A stretch of 64,000 bases of DNA from Marinobacter piscis (GTDB lineage: Bacteria > Pseudomonadota > Gammaproteobacteria > Pseudomonadales > Oleiphilaceae), in the NCBI RefSeq assembly GCF_007671655.1, contig NZ_VCGX01000001.1, forward strand, positions 496,001 to 560,000, read 5' to 3'. This document shows positions 36,658 through 45,736 of the stretch, in pieces; position 1 is the stretch's first letter; each line of letters opens with the position of its first letter. The notes below the pieces were generated by a model. The model worked only from the letters and a program-made list of their open reading frames with translations, made no database searches and was not told the origin of the DNA. The position numbers and the translations under genes are program-made.

Positions 36658-37713
36658 TTATAGCAGCCCGTCCAGGTCCATGGTTTCGACAGGTTTCTGC
36701 CGGTCATCCCAGAAATGCCCCAACCGGCCCAGAGGTGTCCGATGGCCAGTATTTTCTACCCATAAGCGGTCAGAGATTGCGGTCATCATGTTGGTGGCCA
36801 TGGCATCTACAAAGGCCCAGTCTTTATTAGCAGGCTGCATCTCCAAAGACTCCGCGTGCCGGCGAATCACCGACTTGACCAAGGCCTCATCGCCCTGGTT
36901 ACCGGCGGCAATCGCGTGAAAAACGTAACCCAGACGAACGCCAGCTTCATCTGCCCGCTTTTCAGCGGTTTCCAGGCGCTCAAAAGCACTCTCACCTTCC
37001 GGCATAGCGCCCGGCATCATGGACCAAACAGTGGCCTGAAGCGCTGCAGGTGCGCCCCACCATTTATCGTTTTCCAGGCACCCCGCCCCCCTGGCCGCAA
37101 CAGCGCCTGTGTTTTTCGGGACGCCAACAGACGAGGTTGACTGGATTTCGGCGTTCAGTGCCTGCAGCCCCGAAAGCAGACCGGCAAAATAGACAAACTC
37201 GTCCAGATCATCGTCAAAGGCCGGACACTCACCTGTACCTGGCTGGCCATAAACAGCCGTATGGTGTTTCCAGGACTGCAGATAGCGCCTGGATGCCAGT
37301 GCATAGGCCCGCTTCTGTCGTATCATGGCATCTTCAGCTGCACTGCCCTCGCCGTCACGGATAGCGGCCAGTGCTGCAAGCTCGTGTTCACGCCCCTGTT
37401 CTTCAGCGCAACTGCCTGCAGAAAGATAAAGCATAACTGCCAACTGATCCGGTTCAGCTGTCACCCGACCAAATGACATGAGCAACGGCGCCGTGGCTTC
37501 ACTCATCGCGCACCCCATGCTCAGGTCGTCGCTGGCCATCAGATAAGGGATGGTATGCTCTCGTGAGAAGCCCTGCATCACGTCGCCGGTGGTTTTGTAC
37601 ATCATGTTGTCGATGACGCTGCAGCCGGGCAAAAGCGAGCTGAAGACCAGAGCCAGCAGTAGCCCCCTGAGCCGGCGTGTTAAGCCTGTCAGCTGTCTGT
37701 GGTGGATGCGCAT
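36658..37713 (-). CDS. TatT-like lipoprotein of the TRAP-like system
   Basis: 351 residues with a lipoprotein signal ending LLPGC (Cys31). The mature part is almost wholly helical and resembles the TPR-like TatT proteins encoded beside some TRAP transporters, though the match is from overall character and context rather than a sharp motif. Its likely place is the periplasmic face of a membrane, perhaps bridging binding protein and permease. GAGG is 5 nt before the ATG. It overlaps the binding-protein gene by 25 nt and precedes the permease by 39 nt. Confidence 0.7.
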   Translation of the reverse strand: MRIHHRQLTGLTRRLRGLLLALVFSSLLPGCSVIDNMMYKTTGDVMQGFSREHTIPYLMASDDLSMGCAMSEATAPLLMSFGRVTAEPDQLAVMLYLSAGSCAEEQGREHELAALAAIRDGEGSAAEDAMIRQKRAYALASRRYLQSWKHHTAVYGQPGTGECPAFDDDLDEFVYFAGLLSGLQALNAEIQSTSSVGVPKNTGAVAARGAGCLENDKWWGAPAALQATVWSMMPGAMPEGESAFERLETAEKRADEAGVRLGYVFHAIAAGNQGDEALVKSVIRRHAESLEMQPANKDWAFVDAMATNMMTAISDRLWVENTGHRTPLGRLGHFWDDRQKPVETMDLDGLL

Positions 37714-38738
37714 TCGGACCTCGAAGCATCAACACGGCAGCGAATGGCTTTCATCAGCTTGATCGCCCGCCCGTCGTAAACACCATCACTGACCAGTGAC
37801 AACCGCACTTTGCGCAGCATCTTGTCATACTCAGCCGTATCTTCCTGTGGCAGATGCATCCAGACCTCTTCGGGGATTTCTGCTTCCGCCCGGGCAATAA
37901 TCTCATAGGCTTCATCCAGCCGTTTATTGGCCTCTTCGCGCACCATCTGGCCGGCAGATTCCGGGAACCGGTCACTGTGAAGAATAATCTGGAAATTCAT
38001 GTAGGAAAGCGCGTACTTCACAACGGCCCCCTCTGGCTCTACGCCCTTGTAAAGCTCCAGAGGGGTGTAGGCAACCGCAGGTGCATACGCCAGGTCGACA
38101 CTGCCGTTGTTGAACTTTCCGGCGAAATTGGCGGAGTTGGAGCCAACCACCGAGGCCCCGACGTGGCGAACCATACGCACCGATGCCTGGTCGTAATCGA
38201 GAGTTGCTACGCGCTTACCCTGAAGCTCTCCAACCGTATTGATGCCTCTGTTCCGTGTGTACAGATAGATAGCCCCTGCCGGGACAATACCGGCGACCGC
38301 GTAGGGGCCTTCAGTCAGCAAGGGTCGGGCCTGGGGCTGGCTCAGGGTATTGTAAAGCAGGCGCATTTCTTCTTTACCAGGTACCGCTCCCATTGCTTCA
38401 AGACTGCCGCTAAACTTGTTGAACTCACGGGCGCGGGTGCCGGTAAGCATGACTGCATCACACTGACCGGCTTTGAAGTCCTCTGCGGCGACTTTTTCGT
38501 CCGTGTAGGCACTCAGGTTAAACCTGATACCATTTTTGAGTGCTACCGGCTGGAATGCCTTAACAACCGCGAACAGCGGCCCGCTGGCCCCCACAGGATC
38601 AAATACGCAAAAGCTTCGTTCAAGGGTTTGGCTACCGGCGTCAGTACCAGCCTGAGCCTGCCCTGTTAAGGGAAGGGCAAGCCCGACACACAGTGCGGCA
38701 ATCAGGGCCACCTGCCTGGAGAGGGGGGTTAAAGTCAC
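37689..38738 (-). CDS. Periplasmic solute-binding protein of the TRAP-like system
   Basis: 349 residues. A signal peptide (about 1-30, ending GQAQA) precedes a DctP-like/periplasmic binding fold. ERSFCVFDPVGASGPLF opens the mature protein, the hinge region reads VGELQGKRVATLDYDQAS, and the C terminus has a cysteine pair in IRCRVDASRSEC that could form a disulfide. The ligand is unknown. The start is GTG with AGGAG 7 nt upstream. It is the first gene of the set. Confidence 0.78.
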   Translation of the reverse strand: MTLTPLSRQVALIAALCVGLALPLTGQAQAGTDAGSQTLERSFCVFDPVGASGPLFAVVKAFQPVALKNGIRFNLSAYTDEKVAAEDFKAGQCDAVMLTGTRAREFNKFSGSLEAMGAVPGKEEMRLLYNTLSQPQARPLLTEGPYAVAGIVPAGAIYLYTRNRGINTVGELQGKRVATLDYDQASVRMVRHVGASVVGSNSANFAGKFNNGSVDLAYAPAVAYTPLELYKGVEPEGAVVKYALSYMNFQIILHSDRFPESAGQMVREEANKRLDEAYEIIARAEAEIPEEVWMHLPQEDTAEYDKMLRKVRLSLVSDGVYDGRAIKLMKAIRCRVDASRSECASTTDS

Positions 38739-38755
38739 GGGACAACTCCTGAATT

Positions 38756-38815
38756 ATTCTTGTGTTTGCCGTCAAAGTAGGCCGATCAGCACAAGAATAC
38801 GTTGGCACAGGTGCC
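38756..38815 (-). promoter_or_regulatory. Candidate promoter/operator region of the TRAP-like operon
   Basis: Two nested dyads lie upstream of the GTG at 38738. ATTCTTGTG (38756-38764) is complementary to CACAAGAAT (38790-38798), and GGCAC/GTGCC form a dyad at 38804-38815. On the minus strand TTGAAA and TATTCT flank the second dyad with a 19 nt spacer. This suggests a regulated promoter; no specific regulator is identified. Confidence 0.35.
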
Positions 38816-38912
38816 CCTTTTCAAGGGTTTTCTGGCAACGTGCAGGATTATGTGACGGTGTCGACAGAGATAAGCCAACCTCTGCCACATTCTGGCAAGC
38901 GGGTGACCGTTT

Positions 38913-40214
38913 TCAGTGGCTGGCCCAGGCTTCCTGGCCATCCACAAGGGTCAGCCGTACAACGCCGCGCAGAGGCTGGCCCAATACTGGCGCATGCTTA
39001 CCCGCTGAGATCAGCGACTGGCTATCCGGTGTCCAACGGGTGGCTGGATCAAATACACACAGATCGGCTTTATCATCCTGACCGGCTGAAGCATTACGGC
39101 CAATCACAGAGGCAGGACCGGTCGTAAGGCTGCGGATAAGCTCACTGAGACTCAGCTCATCCCGGTGCACAAGCTCAAGTCCCAGAGAGAGCACACTTTC
39201 GATACTGGACAGCCCGGGGGCTGTATCTGGCAGCGGAGCCTGCTTGGCGGCGCTTTCATGGGGCAGATGCTGGCTTACGATAGCGTCAATCACGCCCTCG
39301 CGAACCCCGGCGACCAGGGCTTTACGGTCTGCCTCTGAGCGCAGTGGTGGGCGCAGATGAAAACGGCTGTCAAAACCCGCCAGCGCATCTTCGGTAAAAA
39401 TTAGCTGGTGCATGGCTACATCGGCGGTTACAGCCACGCCCCGGCGCCGGGCATCGGCCACCATTTCCACACTGCGGCCGCAGGATAGCTGGCTCAGGTG
39501 GAGCCGGACACCCGTTTCTTCCGCCAGCAATAGCATTTCCATAACAGAGGCGGTTTCGGCAACTTCCGGAATCCCCAACAGACCCAGACGCGACGCCACC
39601 AGTCCATCATGGGCGTAGCCATCCGCCGCCAGAGACTGATTTTCCGGGCGCAGCATCACAGTCAGGCCGAATGTCTGCGCATAGGCCATACAGCGGCGCA
39701 ACACCCGGGCACTACGCACGCTACGGGAACCATTGCCCACCGCAATGCACCCGGCGGCAGTCAGCCCGCCCATATCACTGAGCATTTCCCCTTCCAGGCC
39801 CCGGGTCAGGGCACCTATGGGCAGCACACGGACCGGGGAGCCGGCCTCTGCACCCTCACGAATCAGATGGGTAACCGCCCGGGAGTCATTAACGGGTGAG
39901 GTTTCCGGTGATTCGCAGACGGTGGTAAAGCCGCCCCGGGCTGCTGCCCGGGCTTCTGTTCGCATATTGCCTTTCTGGCCATTGCCCGGTTCACGCAGGT
40001 TGCAATACAAATCCACAAAACCCGGGGCGATGATGCAGCCCCTGGCATCGAAAACCTGATCCGCATCGGCTTTTTCAGCCGCCTCCCCGGTAGCCGCAAT
40101 GCGGCTGTTGCGAATCAGCAACGCGCGATTCGATTCGTCTTTGCCCCGGCCGTCCAATAGCCGCCCCCCGGTAATTTTCAGGCTGGAGCCAGAAAAAACC
40201 TGATGACCGCTCAT
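38913..40214 (-). CDS. pyrC': Dihydroorotase-like protein PyrC' (probably non-catalytic)
   Basis: 433 residues with the type I dihydroorotase/amidohydrolase fold. The metal-binding His-x-His that normally precedes LREPG reads Tyr70-Cys-Asn72 ([10 protein letters not shown]), and other usual metal ligands are also lost. In Pseudomonas-type organisms such inactive PyrC' proteins are structural partners needed for aspartate transcarbamoylase (PyrB) assembly. That fits the direct overlap with pyrB (ATGA, 40211-40214). An active dihydroorotase must be encoded elsewhere. Confidence 0.9.
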   Translation of the reverse strand: MSGHQVFSGSSLKITGGRLLDGRGKDESNRALLIRNSRIAATGEAAEKADADQVFDARGCIIAPGFVDLYCNLREPGNGQKGNMRTEARAAARGGFTTVCESPETSPVNDSRAVTHLIREGAEAGSPVRVLPIGALTRGLEGEMLSDMGGLTAAGCIAVGNGSRSVRSARVLRRCMAYAQTFGLTVMLRPENQSLAADGYAHDGLVASRLGLLGIPEVAETASVMEMLLLAEETGVRLHLSQLSCGRSVEMVADARRRGVAVTADVAMHQLIFTEDALAGFDSRFHLRPPLRSEADRKALVAGVREGVIDAIVSQHLPHESAAKQAPLPDTAPGLSSIESVLSLGLELVHRDELSLSELIRSLTTGPASVIGRNASAGQDDKADLCVFDPATRWTPDSQSLISAGKHAPVLGQPLRGVVRLTLVDGQEAWASH

Positions 40215-41230
40215 GACTGATCTCCTTTCAGGGTGCTGCGTTTTTGCTGGCGCTCTGCCACCTGCCCGCCCATGGCCATGGACATCACTGCCATACGGAT
40301 GGCGATGCCGTTGGTGACCTGACTGAGAATCACCGATTGCGGCCCGTCTGCGACAGCGGATTCTATTTCCACACCCCGGTTAATCGGCCCCGGGTGCATG
40401 ACAATACACTCCGGATGGGCCAACGCCAGCTTCTCCTGGCTCAAGCCGTAAAGCCGGTAAAATTCACGTTCGCTGGGTAGCAGCGCCCCTTCCATCCGCT
40501 CTTTTTGCAGACGCAGCATAATCACCACATCCAGATCTTTCATGCCTTTGGCCATATCATATTCCACGGTACACCCCAGGCTTTCCACGTCCCGTGGAAG
40601 CAAGGTGCCAGGTGCAATAACCCGTACCTGCTCAGCTCCGAGCTCATTCAGCGCCCGGATCTGGGAACGGGCAACCCGGGAGTGCAATATGTCACCGACG
40701 ATAGCGACCTTAAGGCCTTCAAATGTGCCTTTGTTCTGGCGAATGGTCAGCATATCGAGCATGGCCTGAGTGGGGTGGGCGTGGCGGCCGTCACCGGCAT
40801 TGATAATAGCCACCCCCGGCGTCACGCTTTCCGCAATAAAGTGCGCGGCACCACTCTGGGCGTGGCGTACGACAAACATGTCACTGGCCATGGCTTCGAG
40901 GTTCAGGAGAGTATCCGAGAGTGATTCGCCCTTGGAGGTCGCCGAGGTATTGATATCCAGATTGAGTACGTCAGCAGACAGGCGCTTGGCTGCAAGCTCA
41001 AAGGTGCTTCGGGTGCGGGTACTGGGCTCAAAGAAGAGATTAGCAACTGTGCGTCCGCGCAACAGTGGCACTTTCTTGATCGAGCGCTCACCAACTTCAA
41101 TAAACGAGTCTGCCGTATCCAGAATGTCGGTCAGTAATGCCCTGCCCAGACCGTCCAGAGTCAGGAAATGCCGCAGTTGACCGTCCCGGGTGAGCTGTAG
41201 GTGGTGTGCGGCTGCTGCGTTTACCGTCAT
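40211..41230 (-). CDS. pyrB: Aspartate carbamoyltransferase catalytic subunit PyrB
   Basis: 339 residues. The carbamoyl-phosphate site [13 protein letters not shown], the signature [14 protein letters not shown] and the aspartate-site PGPINRGVE are all present. It catalyses the committed step of pyrimidine synthesis. The N terminus is longer than in E. coli (311), as in Pseudomonas PyrB that pairs with PyrC'. AGGAA lies 5 nt before the ATG at 41230; an upstream in-frame start would overlap pyrR. Confidence 0.97.
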   Translation of the reverse strand: MTVNAAAAHHLQLTRDGQLRHFLTLDGLGRALLTDILDTADSFIEVGERSIKKVPLLRGRTVANLFFEPSTRTRSTFELAAKRLSADVLNLDINTSATSKGESLSDTLLNLEAMASDMFVVRHAQSGAAHFIAESVTPGVAIINAGDGRHAHPTQAMLDMLTIRQNKGTFEGLKVAIVGDILHSRVARSQIRALNELGAEQVRVIAPGTLLPRDVESLGCTVEYDMAKGMKDLDVVIMLRLQKERMEGALLPSEREFYRLYGLSQEKLALAHPECIVMHPGPINRGVEIESAVADGPQSVILSQVTNGIAIRMAVMSMAMGGQVAERQQKRSTLKGDQS

Positions 41231-41255
41231 TGTGCTTCCTGTTGTCCGGAGAGAT

Positions 41256-41765
41256 TTACTGTTCGGTTTCCTGGTATTCAAGCCGGAGCGGATCCGGGCC
41301 ACGCAGCTTCAGTCGCTGCCCGGCTTTCAGCGTCAGGGACTGCCCGGCCACGTCTGGCCGGATCGGAAGTTCCCGGGCGTCAAGATCTACTAAAGCGGCA
41401 AGTATGATACTGGCGGGGCGGCCATAATCGAACAACTCGTTCATTGCCGCACGAATGGTACGCCCGCTCATGATCACATCGTCCACCAGTATGATGTCCC
41501 GCCCCTCGGTATCAAACGGAAGGTTAGACGGGGTGACCTTCGGGTTCAGCCCGATACGACTGAAATCATCCCGGTAAAAAGAAATATCCAGCTCTCCGAA
41601 AGGCTCCTCAATGCCAAGACGCCTGCCCAGAATGTCTGCCACCCAGACCCCCCCGGTCCGGATGCCGATCACTAAAGGAGCCTCTATATTGCGCTCTGCC
41701 AGCAGATGTTGCAGCCCGGTTTCCAGCTTATCCATCAACTGACCCACTTCAAGCAATACGCTCAT
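41256..41765 (-). CDS. pyrR: PyrR phosphoribosyltransferase
   Basis: 169 residues. The PRPP-binding loop [17 protein letters not shown] is intact. PyrR proteins have uracil phosphoribosyltransferase activity, and in some bacteria they regulate pyr genes; in gammaproteobacteria the regulatory role is not well defined. GAGG is 5 nt before the ATG. It lies between ruvX and pyrB in the same direction. Confidence 0.94.
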   Translation of the reverse strand: MSVLLEVGQLMDKLETGLQHLLAERNIEAPLVIGIRTGGVWVADILGRRLGIEEPFGELDISFYRDDFSRIGLNPKVTPSNLPFDTEGRDIILVDDVIMSGRTIRAAMNELFDYGRPASIILAALVDLDARELPIRPDVAGQSLTLKAGQRLKLRGPDPLRLEYQETEQ

Positions 41766-41780
41766 TATACCCTCGCTTTT

Positions 41781-42212
41781 TTATTCTGACTGCAACCGGC
41801 ACCAGGTTTCCAGAATTAACACCGCGGCACGATCATCCACACCATGGCGACCAAAGTCCCGGGAGCCCCCGGCAGCCATAACCTCACCTTTGGCTTCGTA
41901 GCTGGTCAGGCGTTCATCCACCATTTCTACCGGTACATGGAAGCGGCCATGTATCCGCTTGCCAAACTTGCGACTGCGACCACACATATCGCTTTCACTG
42001 CCGTCCATGTTCAGGGGCAGGCCAACCAGCACCAGGTCTGGCTGCCATTCTGTCAGCAGTTGCTCAATACGGCTCCAGTCGGGTTTGCCATTTTCGGCGG
42101 GGATCATTGCCAGAGGTTGCCCGGTCCCCAGTATTTCCTGTCCGGTCGCAACCCCGATGCGGCGCAGGCCAAAATCAAACGCCAAGACACTGCGACGACC
42201 GGCGTCAGGCAT
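41781..42212 (-). CDS. ruvX: Putative Holliday junction resolvase RuvX (YqgF)
   Basis: 143 residues with the RNase H-like fold: LAFDFGLRRIGVATG at the N terminus with a catalytic Asp, LVGLPLNMDG, and the C-terminal GVDDRAAVLILE with the second acidic pair. YqgF proteins are linked to 16S rRNA 5' end maturation and Holliday junction cleavage. The ATG at 42212 lies inside the end of yqgE (8 nt overlap); a GTG at 42227 is an alternative, and neither has a clear SD. Confidence 0.93.
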   Translation of the reverse strand: MPDAGRRSVLAFDFGLRRIGVATGQEILGTGQPLAMIPAENGKPDWSRIEQLLTEWQPDLVLVGLPLNMDGSESDMCGRSRKFGKRIHGRFHVPVEMVDERLTSYEAKGEVMAAGGSRDFGRHGVDDRAAVLILETWCRLQSE

Positions 42213-42771
42213 GACCCACCGTTTCACTGAGCTGGTTCAGGTCAACTCCGATCAGTGCCAGAACAGCCTTGTATCGATCGGCCCAGGGCGTTCTGAACAA
42301 AATGTCCGCGGTGGCCGGACAGGTCAGCCAGGCGTTCCCGCTCAGTTCCTCTTCCAGCTGTCCGGAACCCCAGCCGGAATAGCCCAGCGCCATCAAGAAC
42401 TCGGACGGGCCTTGATTGCGGCCAATACCGGCGAGAATATCCCGGGAGGTTGTCAGCATAACGTCGTCGGCCACAATGGCGGTGTTCTTCCAGCTTCCGG
42501 ACGGCGAGTGCAGAACAAACCCCCGCTCCTGTTCAACTGGCCCACCGCCAAACACGGGCAGATCCAGTTCGTCGCCCTGAAGGTCAAGCTGTTCCAGAAT
42601 TTCCCCGAGATGAATGCCCAGAGGTTGATTGATTACCAGCCCAAGGGCTCCGTCTTCCGAGTGTTCGCAAAGGTAAATGACAGAACCATGGAATCGCGGG
42701 TCCGCCAGATAGGGCGAAGCCACCAGAAAATGATGCTTCAGGTTGTGAGGAGAGTGTTTTGATGCCGTCAT
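42205..42771 (-). CDS. yqgE: YqgE/AlgH family protein (UPF0301)
   Basis: 188 residues. It starts like the family (NLKHHFLVASPYLADPRFHGSV) and has GALGLVINQPLGI and a C-terminal FLMALGYSGWGSGQLE. In Pseudomonas, AlgH has been tied to alginate regulation; the biochemical role is unclear. Its ATG overlaps the tonB stop (ATGA, 42768-42771), and yqgE-ruvX adjacency is widely conserved. Confidence 0.95.
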   Translation of the reverse strand: MTASKHSPHNLKHHFLVASPYLADPRFHGSVIYLCEHSEDGALGLVINQPLGIHLGEILEQLDLQGDELDLPVFGGGPVEQERGFVLHSPSGSWKNTAIVADDVMLTTSRDILAGIGRNQGPSEFLMALGYSGWGSGQLEEELSGNAWLTCPATADILFRTPWADRYKAVLALIGVDLNQLSETVGHA

Positions 42772-43631
42772 CCGGATGTCAGCCCCCGCTGCTGAAAAGA
42801 CCAGGTGCGTATAATTTCCAGTTCATCCACTTTTTTCCGCATCTCATCCGGAAAAGGCGGGAACGGTGCCGCCATTCTGACAATACGAATCGCTGCGTCA
42901 TCAAGCAACCTGCTTCCGGACGATTGCAGAATAGCCACCTCTTTGATTGTGCCATCTTTCTGCATAGATACCAGCATTCGTAAAGTGCCGTACACTCCGG
43001 CGCGCCGGGCTTCATTGGGGTAATTGATATTACCGACCCGTGTCACCTTGCTGACCCAGTTCTGTACATACCACGCGTTGCTGGATTTCAGAGTGGAGGC
43101 AGCGGTCACCCGCATAACCCTGGGCTTACGGGCATAAGCCTGCTGCTGTGCATCAAACCGGGCCTCGAGGCTGGCTATTTCCAGACTGCGCTCCATCAGG
43201 CTTTTCTTTTCCCTGACGGGTAACGGCTCGTCCTGACTGGCCGGCTGCTCCGGCTCCTGAACCTGCCTGCTGGCCTGGCTTTCAGTCTGCACAACCGTTT
43301 GTTCCTGACGCCGGGCCGGTTGTGTTTGTGCCATGGGCTCGGGCTGCACCTTAGCCACCTCCGGCTGTCTGAACTCGACCGGCTCCGGCGTGGTCATCTC
43401 CCGGGGTTTTTCTTCAGTACCACTGCCTTTCTGGTGGCTCTGGGCCAGAAAATTCGCTTCCTCAGGCGCCTGCTCATCCTCGGTCTGAGACAGCGTAATC
43501 TCCATGGTCTGTGCAGACGTGCGCGGTGATTCAGGCGCAAACGTAATGCCCAGCACAACGATCGCGTGCACAGCCAGTGCCATGAACAGCGTGAAAGAAA
43601 ACCGGTCGAAGTCGCTTACCTGTGCTGCCAT
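42768..43631 (-). CDS. TonB family energy-transducing protein
   Basis: 287 residues. An N-terminal membrane helix (about 12-31) leads to a long Pro/Glu/Gln-rich periplasmic spacer and a C-terminal TonB domain (NYPNEARRAGVYGTLRMLVSM; LLDDAAIRIVRMAAPFPPFP). It should pass proton-motive force to an outer-membrane receptor. No exbB, exbD or receptor gene lies nearby. The same protein is often found beside gshB and yqgE in Pseudomonas relatives. Confidence 0.88.
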   Translation of the reverse strand: MAAQVSDFDRFSFTLFMALAVHAIVVLGITFAPESPRTSAQTMEITLSQTEDEQAPEEANFLAQSHQKGSGTEEKPREMTTPEPVEFRQPEVAKVQPEPMAQTQPARRQEQTVVQTESQASRQVQEPEQPASQDEPLPVREKKSLMERSLEIASLEARFDAQQQAYARKPRVMRVTAASTLKSSNAWYVQNWVSKVTRVGNINYPNEARRAGVYGTLRMLVSMQKDGTIKEVAILQSSGSRLLDDAAIRIVRMAAPFPPFPDEMRKKVDELEIIRTWSFQQRGLTSG

Positions 43632-43682
43632 TACCGGATTCGTTCCTGTTGTTGCCTCTGGCCCATGAGCCTGCCGTCAGTC

Positions 43683-44630
43683 TTACCCAAGCCGCTTTTC
43701 AATCGCATCCATCAGAAGATCCGAGATGCTTAACCCGAACGCCGTGTCCAGCTCCCGAATACACGTAGGGCTGGTCACGTTAATTTCCGTCAGATAGTCA
43801 CCTATCACATCCAGACCCACAAACATCAGGCCTTTTTCCTTTATGGCCGGAGCTACACGCGCGCAGATCTCACGGTCGCGCTCGGTAAGTTCGCGGCCTT
43901 CCCCGCGCCCGCCGGCGGCCAGGTTGCCCCGATTCTCACCCTGGGACGGAATGCGGGCCAGCGAGTAAGGAACAGCCTCGCCTTCAATCATCAGGATGCG
44001 CTTGTCGCCGTCACTGATCTCGGGAATGTACTTCTGGGCCATCGCCTGATGAGTCCCGTAATTGGTCAGGGTTTCGATAATAACTCCCAGGTTGAAGTCA
44101 TTTTCCTTGACGCGGAAGATTGACTGTCCCCCCATGCCGTCTACCGGCTTCATGATTATATCGCCATGCCTGGCATAAAACTCACGAAACCGATCGGCTG
44201 AGCGGCTGACCAGCAATGGCGGTGTCAGATCCTCAAACTGGGTTGCAAACAGTTTTTCGTTACAGTCGCGCAGAGTGGCTGCCGGGTTTACCACCAGAGC
44301 GCCCTGCTGCTCCGCCGAATCCAGAATATAGGTCGCGATCAGAAACTCACGGTCCACCGGTGGATCCTGGCGCATCAGAATGACATCAAGGTCACCCAGA
44401 GCGCGCTCCCGGGTCTGACCAAAACTGTACCAGTCCTCGGGGTCCATACGTACAGTCAGGCTGCGGGTCCGGGCCATGGCCTTGCCGCCGTCAAGGTACA
44501 TGTCCGGCAGCTCCATGTATTCGATTTCCCAGCCACGATTCTGCGCCGCCCACAACATTGCCAGCGAACTGTCTTTTGCAAAATGGATATCCTCTATGGG
44601 ATCCATTACAACCCCGAGTCGAACTGTCAT
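43683..44630 (-). CDS. gshB: Glutathione synthetase
   Basis: 315 residues, the usual GshB length. Family segments are LGVVMDPIEDIHFAKDSS at the N terminus, the ATP-grasp core IMKPVDGMGGQSIFRV, and the C-terminal FVGLDVIGDYLTEINVTSPT. It joins gamma-glutamylcysteine and glycine. GGAG lies 5 nt before the ATG at 44630; an ATG 44 codons upstream is not supported. Confidence 0.97.
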   Translation of the reverse strand: MTVRLGVVMDPIEDIHFAKDSSLAMLWAAQNRGWEIEYMELPDMYLDGGKAMARTRSLTVRMDPEDWYSFGQTRERALGDLDVILMRQDPPVDREFLIATYILDSAEQQGALVVNPAATLRDCNEKLFATQFEDLTPPLLVSRSADRFREFYARHGDIIMKPVDGMGGQSIFRVKENDFNLGVIIETLTNYGTHQAMAQKYIPEISDGDKRILMIEGEAVPYSLARIPSQGENRGNLAAGGRGEGRELTERDREICARVAPAIKEKGLMFVGLDVIGDYLTEINVTSPTCIRELDTAFGLSISDLLMDAIEKRLG

Positions 44631-44770
44631 AGTGTCTCCGCGCTCCTGAAGTTTAAAAACACGAACCGGTCTGCAGTGCGGGCCGGCCGTTAAGTGATAT
44701 GCTGCAAGACCAGATGGTATTGTACCCGAATCCCGAATGCACTCGGAGAAATCCCTCATCAATTACGTGA

Positions 44771-44784
44771 TGTTGCATGCAACA
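44771..44784. promoter_or_regulatory. 14 nt perfect palindrome between gshB and pilG
   Basis: TGTTGCATGCAACA is fully self-complementary and lies in the 297 nt divergent region between gshB and pilG, about 140 nt from the gshB start. It resembles a dimeric regulator operator, but I cannot name the regulator. A possible -10 (TATAAA, 44832-44837) for pilG lies downstream. Confidence 0.4.
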
Positions 44785-44927
44785 ATACATTCGGTCACAA
44801 AGTAAGTCTTTTTATCGCCCCCTTGATAATCTATAAATAGTCCCTGTTCGTGGAAGAACCCCGGGGTTTATGTTAAAACAACCGTTTGAAAATAATGACA
44901 GTCGCTGAGCGCAAGGCAATCTGGACA

Positions 44928-45320
44928 ATGGATGACAACTTCGAGAACCTGAAGATCATGGTGATCGACGACAGCAAAACTATTCGTCGCACCGCAGAAA
45001 CCCTACTCAAAAAAGTTGGCTGTGAGGTTATCACCGCAACTGACGGTTTTGATGCCCTGGCCAAAATTGCCGACTCACAACCCGATATTATTTTTGTCGA
45101 CATCATGATGCCCCGCCTGGATGGCTACCAGACCTGCGCGCTCATCAAGAATAACGCTTCATTCAAAAAGACGCCGGTTATCATGCTGTCAAGTAAAGAC
45201 GGACTGTTTGATAAGGCCAAGGGTCGTGTGGTCGGCTCCGATCAATACCTGACCAAGCCGTTCAGTAAGGATGAGTTGCTTAACACCATTCGTCATTACA
45301 TGCCTGTGACACCCCAGTAA
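44928..45320 (+). CDS. pilG: Twitching motility response regulator PilG
   Basis: 130 residues, a single receiver domain with Asp14/Asp15, phosphoacceptor Asp58 (VDIMMPRLDG) and Lys in TKPFSKDELL. The sequence closely follows Pseudomonas PilG (DDSKTIRRTAETLLKKVGC). It receives phosphate from ChpA and stimulates pilus extension. The ATG at 44928 gives the Pseudomonas-like N terminus; in-frame TTG (44886) and ATG (44895) starts are possible but have no SD. Confidence 0.95.
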   Translation: MDDNFENLKIMVIDDSKTIRRTAETLLKKVGCEVITATDGFDALAKIADSQPDIIFVDIMMPRLDGYQTCALIKNNASFKKTPVIMLSSKDGLFDKAKGRVVGSDQYLTKPFSKDELLNTIRHYMPVTPQ

Positions 45321-45353
45321 ACCCTGCTGATACATAGAACCATCGAGGAACCA

Positions 45354-45716
45354 ATGGCTCGCATTCTGATAGTTGACGATTCCCCTACCGAGGTTAAAAA
45401 AATCTCCACCATTCTGGAAAAGCATCAACACGAAGTGCTGTCCGCAGACAATGGCGCTGACGGTGTTGCCAAGGCTCGCACAGAAACCCCGGATCTGGTG
45501 CTCATGGATGTGGTTATGCCAGGCCTCAACGGTTTTCAGGCAACCCGCCAGCTTACCCGCGCTCCGGAGACAGCGTCCATCCCGGTGATCATTGTTACCA
45601 CCAAGGACCAGGAAACTGACCGCGTCTGGGGCACCCGCCAGGGGGCCAAGGGTTACCTGGTCAAGCCGGTAAAAGAAGACGATCTGATCAAAACAATCAA
45701 CAGCCTGATTGCCTGA
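45354..45716 (+). CDS. pilH: Twitching motility response regulator PilH
   Basis: 120 residues, a lone receiver domain with Asp8/Asp9, phosphoacceptor Asp52 (LMDVVMPGLNG) and the conserved Lys in GYLVKPVKEDDL. PilH is thought to draw phosphate away from ChpA or to promote retraction. GAGGA lies upstream of the ATG, 33 nt after pilG. Confidence 0.95.
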   Translation: MARILIVDDSPTEVKKISTILEKHQHEVLSADNGADGVAKARTETPDLVLMDVVMPGLNGFQATRQLTRAPETASIPVIIVTTKDQETDRVWGTRQGAKGYLVKPVKEDDLIKTINSLIA

Positions 45717-45736
45717 TCACTAACCGTGGAGTAAGC

